From Isochrysis galbana (taxonomy: Eukaryota; Haptophyta; Isochrysidales; Isochrysidaceae): a stretch of DNA of 64,000 nucleotides. The position numbers and the translations under genes were made by a program. Positions 19,655 through 29,820 of this stretch are shown here, in pieces. The stretch is taken from positions 2,619,070 to 2,683,069 of the forward strand of contig CM030934.1 in NCBI GenBank assembly GCA_018136815.1, given 5' to 3'. The first letter of the stretch is position 1, and each line of letters begins with the position of its first letter. Under the pieces are notes generated by a model that had not been told where the DNA came from, searched no databases, and was given only the letters and a program-made list of their open reading frames with translations.

Positions 19655-20217
19655 GGACACTGAGAGCGGCGGCGCAAGCGGCAGGCGGGGGGGGGGGGAG
19701 AGGGGGGATAGAGAGAGGAGCGGCGGTGGAGAGAGGGGTCGACGAGAGAAGAAACTGGGAGTATAGCATATGAAACAGAGGTGCAGGCTGCTCCGGAGCA
19801 GCACTCGGACCTCGCACCCTGCGCCGTGCGTGCCCCGCCTCTCCCCCTGCCTGCGCGACACGGATTCCGGCACGAAGATACGAAGAAGAGACCATCGCGG
19901 ATGTCTCGAGCTAAACCCAAACCCCCAAGAAACCCGCGCGCTCTCCTCCCTGCGCCTCTTGACCGTAAAGCGCGAGCCCCCTGCGCCGCCCCCCTTCTCC
20001 TCCGCCCCCCGTGGCAGCGCCCCCCCCCCTCGACGGTACAACACGGATAAGTGCGCCGAGCCCGCCATCCGCCCGCGCGCGCGACTGGCGCATCCATGGC
20101 TCTGCCTGCTGCTCGTGGGCGCGCCGCAGCTCGAGGCCCGCAAAGTCCCCATCTCCCTGCCCCTCCCCCTCCCCACCCGCACCCCCTGCATGCAGACGCT
20201 GCAGTGCAGAGCGAGTG

Positions 20218-22026
20218 ATGGAGGAGTACCCGCGCGTGCACCTCCGTTTGAAGGGCGAACGCCGTTACATCACGCCCATCGATGCCGTCGATCGGGACGC
20301 CGCACCTGCGCCCACCCAGCCTGCATTGGACCCATCAGACCACTGGCTGATGACGTCTCGGCAGCCGCAGCATGGGCCAGCCGGGGAAGATCAACCAGAC
20401 CAATCGCAGTCCCCGCCGTTGCCATCAGTCAGTGGAGCCATTGGGTATACGGCCGCTGATGACTCGTCAGGTTCAACCATCAAGAGCCGCCGTCGCGGCA
20501 CATCGAGAACGAGCAAACGTCCGTTGAAGGACATCGATCTGTACCATTGTGTGAGCAGCCAAAATGCCGAACCCATATCGCGTGGCTCTGCTGCTCGGCA
20601 TGGGAGTGTAGAAGGTGTCACCCATCGAGGGGCCATTCGAGCCAGGGAGATGTGGCTCTGCCGACGACGAGCCAAAACAACGCAACGCCAAAAAGTATAT
20701 CAACTTCCTTCGGCCGCCGACAAGTCCAAGGTGCGCAGGGTGCTCGAGATGCAGGGGTACATCTTGAGCTTGACCTCGACGAAGGAACTCCTGCTCCTTC
20801 GCGTCCACACGATCGAGGATGAGGACTGCCTGCTTTGGTACAAGTGCGACGAGATTGGACCCGATGTTGAGGGGTTTGAGAAGGCGGAGAAGAGATTCAA
20901 TCAGGCCTTCGCAAGAGCCGAAGCGTGCGAGGAGCTTCCTGATGAGGATGCGTCAGATGTCACCTGCGAAGCCGACGAGGTCCACTTGCGCGAGCAGCTA
21001 TGTGATCACGATGTTCCGGATGGCGTCCGCGATTCAGCTGGCGTGTGTCAAATACCTGATGCTCCATTGGGTGGGTACACCAGTAGTATCGAGTCCAATA
21101 CGGAGGAAACGCTAGATACCGTCCATGAAGCCGAGGTGGTGCAACCATACGAGCAAATCCCTGGCCGCGAGCTCCCTGGCCAAGCTGTGCCGGGCACTGT
21201 CCAAGATTCGGCTTGCGGTGACGAACTCTCGCAGCCTCGTCCAGTCAAAGACGTGGATAGCGCCAGTCGTACAGAGAGTCTGCTCAAGTGGGAGGTATCC
21301 GACGACATGGTCCAGGCGTGCATGGCTGCCTTTGCGGGCCTGGAAAGTCGCCTGCGGGTAGCTGTGACGGCGATGGAGGCGCGCCGGTCAAAAGAAGAGG
21401 CGGAGTTGACGGACCACCACCAAAACATAGAGAGAGCCATCGAGGCCCTTGAGAAAGTACCTTATGTATCCGGTGTTCAAGAACAACTTGCCTCGCTGCG
21501 GAAAACAAGCTCCAACGCTCTTCACAAGAGCAACGAGCTCAAGATGCTCATAGAGACGGAGGTGTTGGCGAAGCGGGAGTTATACGACAAGCTCTTCGTG
21601 ACTCGGCACGTCGGTCGTCTTTCTGGCTGCTCGCGAGGAAGCTTGAAGAGAGCTCGTGCAGTCACCCCAGAATTTCTCATTGGATGGGAGGTGTCTGGCA
21701 ATACAGAGCGCACGTTCGCAGCCGCTTCCGAAGAGATAGTCCGCTGCATATGGCGCGTCATCGAGGCGCAAAAAGCGCGCCGCTCACAGGAAGAAGCGGA
21801 ATTCATGCACCATCAACGGAACGTCGACAAGGCCATCGAGGCGCTTGAATCACTTCATTACGTGCACGGTGCTAAAGAACAACTCATCTCATTGCGGGAA
21901 GCACGGACGAAGCCTCCGGAGAGCAGCAACGAGTTGACGAATCTCTTGGAGGCCGAGGTGGCGGCCAAGAGCGCACTCCTTGAGCAGCGCAAGTTGATGG
22001 AGAGTGGGCTTTGGCTTCATTCGTGA
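20218..22026 (+). CDS. Family B protein, complete copy (602 aa) with degenerate zinc motif
   Basis: ATG at 20218-20220 (MEEYPRVHLRLKG), TGA at 22024-22026. Order: N-terminal Pro/Gln/Ser-rich segment; a basic stretch where the zinc-ribbon should be but three of four Cys are lost (SRRR, HCVSS); a conserved domain from AREMWL to about FNQAFARAE; an acidic linker; then two tandem repeats of about 110 aa, each starting near a short hydrophobic helix with MVQ or EEIVRC and ending with an LLEAE-like helix. It stops at LWLHS, about 17 residues before its paralogues, by a TGC-to-TGA change. Long ORF with family-wide colinearity supports a real gene. Function not recognised. Confidence 0.6.
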   Translation: MEEYPRVHLRLKGERRYITPIDAVDRDAAPAPTQPALDPSDHWLMTSRQPQHGPAGEDQPDQSQSPPLPSVSGAIGYTAADDSSGSTIKSRRRGTSRTSKRPLKDIDLYHCVSSQNAEPISRGSAARHGSVEGVTHRGAIRAREMWLCRRRAKTTQRQKVYQLPSAADKSKVRRVLEMQGYILSLTSTKELLLLRVHTIEDEDCLLWYKCDEIGPDVEGFEKAEKRFNQAFARAEACEELPDEDASDVTCEADEVHLREQLCDHDVPDGVRDSAGVCQIPDAPLGGYTSSIESNTEETLDTVHEAEVVQPYEQIPGRELPGQAVPGTVQDSACGDELSQPRPVKDVDSASRTESLLKWEVSDDMVQACMAAFAGLESRLRVAVTAMEARRSKEEAELTDHHQNIERAIEALEKVPYVSGVQEQLASLRKTSSNALHKSNELKMLIETEVLAKRELYDKLFVTRHVGRLSGCSRGSLKRARAVTPEFLIGWEVSGNTERTFAAASEEIVRCIWRVIEAQKARRSQEEAEFMHHQRNVDKAIEALESLHYVHGAKEQLISLREARTKPPESSNELTNLLEAEVAAKSALLEQRKLMESGLWLHS

Positions 22027-22197
22027 CCATGGGCGCCAAATCCAAAGCGAGCGCGTTCCGACCACGTGCGCAACGTCTGACTTGCTGCATGAGGACGAGA
22101 TGTGCAGCATGTGGACAATCGGGTCGGCTGCCGCTACTTGGTCTTATGATGACGTGGTGTGTTTGTGTGCGTGTGTCTTTGTCTGTCTTTGTCTCTG

Positions 22198-23124
<927 letters not shown>

Positions 23125-23300
23125 AACTTCCCTTCTCTTCGAGAGAAAGAGGAAGAGAGAGGGCGCTCTACAACCCTAGATCCTAGGCATCCACGCGAAG
23201 TTTTTGACCGAGAACGAGAACGAGAGAATTATAACGATAAATACCGAACGAAGAGAAGAGAGAAGCCTAACGAGCGTCGATTCGCGAATGCGACAGCCCC
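23125..23300 (-). mobile_element. LINE 5' leader fragment (inverted)
   Basis: Reverse complement of about 62460-62640, including TTCTCTCGTTCTCGGTCAAA and GGTATTTATCGTTATAATTC. It is the distal part of the leader belonging to the LINE starting at 63104. A partial second copy of the AGCGTTCGATTCGCGAATGC segment follows at 23310-23345. No coding part remains. Confidence 0.65.
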
Positions 23301-23839
23301 TCAAGAGAGAAGCCTAACGAGCGTTCGATTCGCGAATGCGACAGCCCCATAGGGGGGCCATGGCGCGCGCAGGCATCGCACGCCCGTAAGAGAAAGAAGA
23401 GAACGATGAGAAAAGAACGGCAAAAAAACGACACAATCTGACCCGAGAAAAGGTAATCCCCGCGCCTGTTTACGATATGTTAACAGGTCGACACCCGAAG
23501 CGACAGGCGGGCACCGCGAAAGCGCGGCGCAGGACGAAAACGACTCAAGAGTCGGAGGCCACAGAACAACAAGACAAAATAAGGTAAGCGACGCGCGTGT
23601 TTACGTTTGACGTTTGTCTGCGGAATAGCTGGGAAGAGGCCTGCCCTAGTCCGCCCCCCACCCGCCTGGCCCGTCGTCGTGCACGCGGGCCCACCCCCCG
23701 TAGGGGGGGTAACGGGAGCGGGGGTGAGAGTGTGGGGTTTAGGCGATGGCGAGTGCGATACCGGAGTGGTGTGAGTCAGTAGCAGCATAGCGGGCACCTT
23801 CAAGAATGTTCTTTTTACCAAAACGCGCGCGCGCCTCTT
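23301..23839. other. Non-coding stretch
   Basis: GC-rich, with a short tandem of the preceding LINE leader end (AAGAGAGAAGCCTAACGAGC twice). Beyond that I see no gene or element here. Confidence 0.4.
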
Positions 23840-24185
23840 GTATCATAAAGCGCGCCTTGTCTTGACCAAAAAGCGTGCCGCCAGCCTCTCAACGAAAAAG
23901 GGCGCGCCACTGAACCAAAAATGAAGAAACCCGCGCGCTCTCGAGCCTTATAATGAAAAATCTTCCTCCTCGCCCTCACCCTCCTCGCTGCTCGCCCCCG
24001 CCGCTGCTCGACCACGGCGCGCCGTGCTCATGTGCTCGTCGCGTAGGCTTTGCTCTTTCCCTCGGGCGCAGAAAGCGCGCTCGCCTCTCGACTAAAAATC
24101 GCGCTGCCCCTCACTCGACCAAAAAGCGCGTGCCTCTCGACCAAAAAAGCGCGCGTCGCCTGCGCCTCCTTACCAAAAAGCGTGC
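23840..24185. repeat. Array of GACCAAAAAGCGCG-like motifs
   Basis: Six or so degenerate copies of (T)CGACCAAAAAGCGCG(C/T) occur at irregular spacing. Related copies sit at 5416-5470 and, inverted, 2285-2345, next to the IR1 spacer, where the longer string GCGCGCCTTGTCTTGACC is shared. No ORF explains them. Confidence 0.55.
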
Positions 24186-24287
24186 GGCCAGTAGGCGATG
24201 GAGTCGGCGTCTATTCCGGAGCGTCGGATGCTCGAAGGCCCATGGGGTATGGCGGCGGTGCGCGCGGTCTAGGACATTGAGCACCGC

Positions 24288-25686
24288 GTGAGCCAGGGCC
24301 GTGTCGCGACGCACTTAGGCCTGGAAGCGGAGCGGCATCTCAGGCACGCCCTCAAGATGAGCGAGTCATCGCAGCCACTCACACCGAGCGATGGAGTATG
24401 TCCGACAGGGCGGCGACGCAAAGACAAAGTCGACCCACGCGCGGTCGACCTCGACGTGCAGGCGCTCAAGAACCTCAGGGCGGAGGACGTCACACTCGGC
24501 GCCATCGGCGAGATAGTATGCCTTTGTCTGGAACCGCGCGCGCGAAGGCCGCCGCAACGGAGCCCTGCGCGCCAAGGCTGCGCCGCAGAGGACAAGAATG
24601 GTGGGCAGGCGGCGTGTCAGGCGCATCGCGTCCAACACCGCGTATCAGTCGTGCATGATGTACGACGGAAGCGCCATCGTGAATATGAAAAAATGCAGGA
24701 GGCAGTCGAGCTCGCAGAACAAGCTCTCATTGAGCCCTCCATCCAGTGCTGCACGCAGGCCTTGGGCCGCGCGGAAGACCTTGGCGTCGTCGAGGTACGC
24801 GACAATACCCGGGGTGAAGATGTTGCCCCCGGTCCACGGTGTGGACGCCGTAGTGGCGCTTGCGCGGCGCACTGCGGAGGATGCCTCCGCGCTGACATTG
24901 TGCGCCCCAACGGGCCGCTGACTGCCTCTCTCTCGAGCAACTAGCCTGGTGCTGCCCCGTGGCTGCCCGGACCCTCGGCCCGCAGTTCCAGCCCATACGC
25001 CATGAGCAGCCATGTCTCCATCCGGGCAGAAGTGCCCGATGGTGAAGAGGCGAAGCGCCTTGAGGGGCTCGCTCTCGTCCTCTTGCGTGTCCCTCCTCGT
25101 GAACGGGGCGACGCCCGCCCCGCCTCCTCCGCGGTGCGGCTGCGCGTAGGAGGCCTCGTCTGAGGCCCCACGTTCTCTCCGGAGCCCTTGCTCCCGCCCG
25201 TAAGCGCGCGGGTGGGTGGGTGGGCTGGGGGGGAGGGGAAGGGGAGCCATCTCCTTCTTCCCCTTCCTTCCTTGGCGTCGAGCCAGAGTCAGAGGGGGAT
25301 CGCCTTTCCACTTTCTACTGCGGTGAGCAGGAACGCGTCCGCGGAAGCCCGATCCGCCTGCTCCTGCTCCTTTGCCTCGCGCAGCCCTGCCAGCCAGTTT
25401 CGCAGCTGCCCTGGGCGCCTCCGCCTCATCGCCCTTCCCTGGGCAACTTCTGCGCCTCCAACAGGCACCCCAGAATTACTCCAAGGCGTTCCCCAGCAGG
25501 CTGCCACAGCCGGAAAGGAAGATCCATCGCGTCCGAACCGACATTGACGGCCCGTCCGAGGACGAAGACGAGGGCGTCCAGCTCGATGGTCGCACCCCCC
25601 GTCGTCGGCGCAGCTGCGCCGCGCCCCAGCTCAGGGCACACCTGCAGCAGAATATTGGCGTTGCCTTGTAGCGTGATCCGCCGCAC
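24288..25686 (-). pseudogene. Degenerate ORFs with SPPC and YLDD-like motifs, possible retroelement relic
   Basis: Minus-strand frames contain protein-like stretches. One at about 24400-24640 ends in WVDFVFASPPCRTYS, which resembles the Pro-Pro-Cys catalytic loop of cytosine-5 methyltransferase-like proteins. Another at about 24650-24840 has FTPGIVAYLDDAKVF, which resembles an RT YxDD box. Further up, 25289-25686 has NANILLQVCPELGRG and RASADAFLLTAVESGKAIP in two frames. Frames change repeatedly, so nothing here is intact. Combination with an RT would fit a retroelement, but both motif matches are short and could be chance. Confidence 0.3.
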
Positions 25687-25689
25687 TAT

Positions 25690-26384
25690 GCTGCCGGGGG
25701 CAGATGGCGCGCGAGAGGCGGTCGCCGTCTGGACGAGGGTTGTGGGCGCCGTGAGCCCCCCCTTAAATACAAAGACTCCGGAGGGGTGCTCGCGGAGGAC
25801 GCAGGGCGAGAGAGTGAGGGGAGGGGGGGGGGGGCGCCGCCCGCCCGCCCGTTCGATCGCAGCGTCGGCGTCGGTCTGAGACTCGGGGAACGGAGTTCGT
25901 AAGAACTTAGATCGAGAGGAGAGTGTACTCTAGAGTAGAAGAAAAGCGAGAGAACCCGAACGACCCGCAGAGATGAGGCTTCAACCTAGAAAGTAAAGTA
26001 GAGGGGGGTGGGGGAGCGAGCGAGGAAGTCCGGATTCCGACGTCTGCTCTTCCGGGGAGGGCGAGGGGGGGGGGGAGGGGCGGGAGGAGGAGGAGGGGGG
26101 GGGGCGCTGCAGGCGTCTCCCGCTCCTTCCCCTCCCCCCCCCCGCCCCCCTCCCCCCCCCCCTCCCCCCGCCCGCCCTCGACGGTACAGCACAGATACCA
26201 AGTGCGCCGAGCCCGCCATCCGCCTGCGCGCGCGACTGGCCCCATGCCTCTGTTTGCCGCTCGTGGGCGCGCCGCCGCTCGAGGCCCGCAGAGGCCCCCT
26301 CCCCCTCCCCACCCGCACCCCCACCCCCTGCGTGCAGAGCGCCGTCCCTCGCTGAGCTCCTCGGCTGCCCTGCAGAGCGAAGGG
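25690..26384. other. G/C homopolymer-rich leader of the 26.4-kb family B gene
   Basis: 26160-26384 aligns with the family B leaders at 9321-9620 and 19926-20217 (GCGCCGAGCCCGCCATCCGC). Upstream are long G and C runs (26065-26175). Probable promoter/5' UTR. Confidence 0.4.
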
Positions 26385-28280
26385 ATGGAGGAGTACCCGC
26401 GCGTGCACCTCCGCTGGAAGGGCAAGCCCCAATACACCACGCCCATCGATGCCGTCGATCGGGACGCCGCACCTGCGCCCACCCAGCCTGTATTGGATCC
26501 ATCGGACTGCTTGCTGATGACGTCTCGGCAGCTGGAGCATGGACCCGCCGTGGAAGACCAGCCAGACCAATCGCAGTTCCCGCCGTTGCCAGCACTCAGT
26601 GGAGCCAGCCGGTATGCGGCCGCTGATGACTCGTCACGTTCAACCATCAAGTGCAGCCGTTGTGGCACATCAAGAACAAGCAATCGTTCATTGAAGGGCA
26701 TCCATAAGTACCACTGCTCGAAGTGCCAGAAGTCCGAGTCCTTACTGTGTGGTGCTCGCAATAGACGGCCTTCTGCTAGAGACGCCATCTCTGGAGCGGA
26801 CAGCGGAGCCAGGGAGATGTGGTTCTACCGGAAGGGTCAAAAAACGCTGCGGAAAATACGTGACCAGGATCTTCCCAAAGTGGAGGATGTGTCAAAGGTA
26901 TGCCAGGTGGTGGCCATGGATGGATACATCACGAGCTCCAAAAACACTGTGGATCTTGTGCACCTCATTGTGAAGACTTCGTTGGGCAAGTCGTCGGGCT
27001 GGTACGTCGGCGAGGAGATTGGGGGGACTGATGATGGGTTTGAGAAGGCTCAGGAAAAGTTCTTTCGTGCCTTCGGAAAGGCAAAGTACAAAGAGCCCAT
27101 CGCCGAGGCGGTCCACAATATGGAGGAAGACTTCAAGGAGTGCGACACAGCCTTCCATGGTGAAACTGATTGCTTACCTGCACCTATGCGTCGACCACCG
27201 CGGGGCTCGGCTACTGCGCGTCGGGCTGTTATGAGCGATGCTTCGAGTGACACTTCAGCACAGGGCTCGCCGGTCAATCATGGGGGTGAGTCCACTTGGT
27301 CAAACGTCGATGTCATCACAGAACCCCCGCAGGCTGTTGAGCCATTATCAACGAGTACGGCCGCGGCCACTGGAGACGGAAGCGCATGCCGCGCGAAGGA
27401 TGCGAGCTCAAATGCAGACGATGTGGAAAGCGTTCCTTTTAGTCCAACGGAAGTCCTATCAGATCTCCATTGGCCAGACTTGGTTACCGCAGACAATCTC
27501 CTTTCACGAGATATCTCCGAGGACATGGTGCGCACAAGTGTGGTAGCCTCTGAAGACCTTGTTCGCTGCATTAGGCGAGCCACCGAGGTGCAGGAAGTGC
27601 GCCGTTCAAGAGAAGAGGCGGAACGTAAAGGCTATGAAGAAACGTTATCTAAAGTGATTGAATTCTCTTCGTCTTTGGCTCATGTGCCTGGTGTGCTGAA
27701 ACACCTTGCTATCTTGGAGCAAGCACGATTCAGAATTCCCAAGATGTCTGACGAGCTGAGGGCGCTTGTGGAGGCCGAGGAAGAAGCAAAGCGAAAGCTA
27801 CTCGATAAGTTTTTGGAGATCAGCTGCATTCATCGTTCTATGTGGATTACGGAAACAAGCTCGAGCAGGGCACGCGGTAGCACCCGATTTGTTCGTGCGG
27901 ATTGCCACCTAGAGTGGCATTTATCCGCTGACGTGATGCGCACCAGTCTGGCTGTTTCTGAGGAAATCGTTCGTTGCATGCACGACGCTATCAAAGCACA
28001 GAACCTGCGCTGTTCACGAGCAGAGGCGGACCGCAAAGATCATGATGAGAAGTTGACCCATGCTATCAAGGCCCTTGAGAAAGTTCCGTATGTGCCTGGT
28101 GCTCAAGAACAACTCGCCTCGCTACAGAAAGCACTCGCAGAACCTCCTGAGACAAGCAGCGCGCTGATGACGCTCTTGGAGGCCGAAGCTCAAGCTAAGC
28201 AAACACTCGTTGATCAACAACGCAAGCTCTTGAGACTGGCTTGTGTGGTCAACTTCAGTGGCCCTCAAAAGCGAGTATGA
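26385..28280 (+). CDS. Family B protein, divergent intact copy with zinc-ribbon-like motif (631 aa)
   Basis: ATG at 26385-26387, TGA at 28278-28280. Unlike the other copies, it keeps a full C-x2-C-x17-C-x2-C set (C90, C93, C111, C114; KCSRCG and HCSKCQ), plus C122. Then comes a conserved region of about 90 residues from AREMWFYRKGQ to EKFFRAFGKAKY, with WYVGEEIGG in the middle. A Ser/Thr-rich acidic linker follows, then two tandem repeats of about 110 aa predicted as coiled coils (EDLVRCIRRATEVQE..., EEIVRCMHDAIKAQN...). It lies outside the inverted repeats and is clearly diverged from their copies, so it may be the older, functional member. Nucleic-acid binding is an inference from the zinc motif only. 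Confidence 0.65.
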   Translation: MEEYPRVHLRWKGKPQYTTPIDAVDRDAAPAPTQPVLDPSDCLLMTSRQLEHGPAVEDQPDQSQFPPLPALSGASRYAAADDSSRSTIKCSRCGTSRTSNRSLKGIHKYHCSKCQKSESLLCGARNRRPSARDAISGADSGAREMWFYRKGQKTLRKIRDQDLPKVEDVSKVCQVVAMDGYITSSKNTVDLVHLIVKTSLGKSSGWYVGEEIGGTDDGFEKAQEKFFRAFGKAKYKEPIAEAVHNMEEDFKECDTAFHGETDCLPAPMRRPPRGSATARRAVMSDASSDTSAQGSPVNHGGESTWSNVDVITEPPQAVEPLSTSTAAATGDGSACRAKDASSNADDVESVPFSPTEVLSDLHWPDLVTADNLLSRDISEDMVRTSVVASEDLVRCIRRATEVQEVRRSREEAERKGYEETLSKVIEFSSSLAHVPGVLKHLAILEQARFRIPKMSDELRALVEAEEEAKRKLLDKFLEISCIHRSMWITETSSSRARGSTRFVRADCHLEWHLSADVMRTSLAVSEEIVRCMHDAIKAQNLRCSRAEADRKDHDEKLTHAIKALEKVPYVPGAQEQLASLQKALAEPPETSSALMTLLEAEAQAKQTLVDQQRKLLRLACVVNFSGPQKRV

Positions 28281-29034
28281 GGCGAGCGCGTTCGAATACC
28301 GCGCGCTAGGGACGCGTCAACATGAGTAGAGGCAGGGGTGTGCCACCTTATGGTATCTCGTATGAACGTGTGATTTCGTTTTGCATGTCATTACCACAAG
28401 GAGTATGGACACCTTTTAGGTTGCTCCTTCTTGAGGAGGTCGTAGGTTTGGTGTGCTTGACCATGGTTAGTAGACAAGTCGACCCCAATGTTTAATCAAG
28501 AACCCAAAATTGGCGACGGCTACGGTCATGGACGTCAAGTCGGGCCGTGATCTGACTTTTGGCCCCTTTGTGCGCGCCGTAGGCGCCGACGAAAATGCTT
28601 ACGGTAGCTATATAATACTACTAATATAACTGAGCATTAGTACACTACAAATTCACAAGCCATGTAACTATGCTTGCAACAAGGGTACCTCTTTGTAATG
28701 CTTTACGAACCATGTTACAAGGCCATTACAAGGTTGTAATGGCCGTTACACGGGCGCGGCCGTGTGTAATGGTTTTGTAATGAAAAAGGTCGTTTGCCTT
28801 CATTTGGTACCCCTCGTTTCCAAATACGCGATGCGCCGGTACCAAAAAAAATCGTCTAGTATTTAAGCAAAGGCACCACCTCACAGTGTTCAACCATGTC
28901 TATAAATGGAATGGCTACGCAAGCGATTGCAATGGATCATAAGTAAGATGGACGAGAACTTAAGAAAAATCATATTTATGAGCACGAAACGAAAAAAGCT
29001 TCAGTGTGACGTGGTGCGTGAGCGCCTTTCACTT
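28281..29034. other. AT-richer intergenic DNA with GTAATG repeats
   Basis: 28610-28650 contains a GAGCATTAGTAC motif shared with the 946-bp element head. 28670-28800 has several TGTAATG/TTACA repeats in both orientations (including the near-palindrome TTACACGGGCGCGGCCGTGT). No gene supported. Confidence 0.45.
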
Positions 29035-29051
29035 TGCTCCGTGATAACCAA

Positions 29052-29421
29052 TCAGTCATCAGATCTGCAGGTACCACTACGACACGTGTATTCACCACAG
29101 CACTCCGAGTTATTTTGGCACACCGACCCTGGCTCGCGGCATGGCGTCTCACACACTCCATCGTCATTGCACTCAAGTCCTTCACAGCACTCGTCGCCAT
29201 AACTGCACCCCCCCCCTTTTCTCGACACACGGTGTGACGGTACGGCACTTTTGGTCGGAACACACGAGATCGTGACAACAGTCTCCATCGTTTGCACACT
29301 CTCCATCCACATCCTTGCATCTGTCTGGCTGCTTCTTCGTGAGTACCAACGCCACGACGGTGGCGGCGACCACGGTGGCGACGACCACCGCGAGGGCAAT
29401 CAAAAGTCGTTTTGACGGCAT
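29052..29421 (-). pseudogene. Cysteine-rich membrane-anchored or secreted protein, frameshifted
   Basis: From the ATG at 29419-29421 the frame encodes a short lysine start, a strong hydrophobic segment (LLIALAVVVATVVAATVVAL), then cysteine-rich units. After a run of nine C at 29208-29216 the cysteine pattern continues in another frame to a TGA at 29052-29054. Across both frames I count three units with C-x6-C-x5-CC-x4-C-like spacing, as in inhibitor-cystine-knot or dickkopf/colipase-type folds. Such units occur in adhesion, inhibitor and toxin-like proteins; nothing here says which. The homopolymer suggests either a sequencing error or a real break. Confidence 0.45.
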
Positions 29422-29463
29422 ATTTACCCATATGCCCATTTTTTTTTCTCAGTCCAACGTGGG

Positions 29464-29820
29464 CTAGGACAGGTAGGCGCCTCTTGGGTCGGCGAAGTGG
29501 TGCCTTTTTCGCACTGGAGCGACGATATCCCACCGTCCTACTCGCGCCCCGCGAAGGGAGCGTTCGCGGTTGCTTCGACGATGCGCGTGAACCCGCTGTC
29601 GGGTGGGCGCTCGGGCGAGCTGTGCGACTTTTGGGTGGCCCCCGATTGGCGCGGTCAAGGCGTTGGGAGGACTTTGTTATTACGGGAAGCGATGCGTGTC
29701 GCTCGTGAGCTAGGGATGCGGCGCCTGTGGTTGTGGACGTTGCTCGAGTCGGGGCCCGCCTCGTTGTATGACCGCGTGGGCTTTCCGGGTAGCCCACAGT
29801 GGAGTTCCCCGTCGGCTTGA
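29464..29820 (+). CDS. GNAT-family N-acetyltransferase domain, partial 5' end
   Basis: The frame is open from before 29464 to TGA 29818-29820. It contains the acetyl-CoA-binding motif of GNAT enzymes (APDWRGQGVGRTLL, pattern Q/R-x-x-G-x-G/A), preceded by the beta strand GELCDFWV. It is followed by WLWTLLESGPASLYDRVGF, the usual helix-strand end. No ATG lies near the beginning of the domain (the first Met is within STMRVNP), so a 5' exon is probably missing or the gene is truncated. At about 115 residues it is shorter than most GNAT domains. Substrate unknown. Confidence 0.6.
   Translation, partial: LGQVGASWVGEVVPFSHWSDDIPPSYSRPAKGAFAVASTMRVNPLSGGRSGELCDFWVAPDWRGQGVGRTLLLREAMRVARELGMRRLWLWTLLESGPASLYDRVGFPGSPQWSSPSA

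Larger units (their letters stand above)
17171..19926. repeat. IR2 right arm
   Basis: Reverse-complement partner of 12677-15430, separated by a spacer of about 1.74 kb. The outer end falls inside AGCTC(T)AAACCCAAACCCCC, where it switches to the family B leader. It contains the minus-strand family A gene and the copied LINE 3' end. Confidence 0.9.

Noticed and set aside
18995-20191. 398-codon ORF running from the family B leader into family A on the minus strand
   Set aside because: The N-terminal half is antisense of the family B leader and the fusion exists only at the IR2 junction. The other family A copies start at the conserved ATG.
26800-27100. WGR-domain-like resemblance in family B (WYVGEEIGG ... 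GFEKAQEKFFRAF)
   Set aside because: Only the order GF/Y..A...F is similar and the WGR signature itself is missing. Too weak to name.
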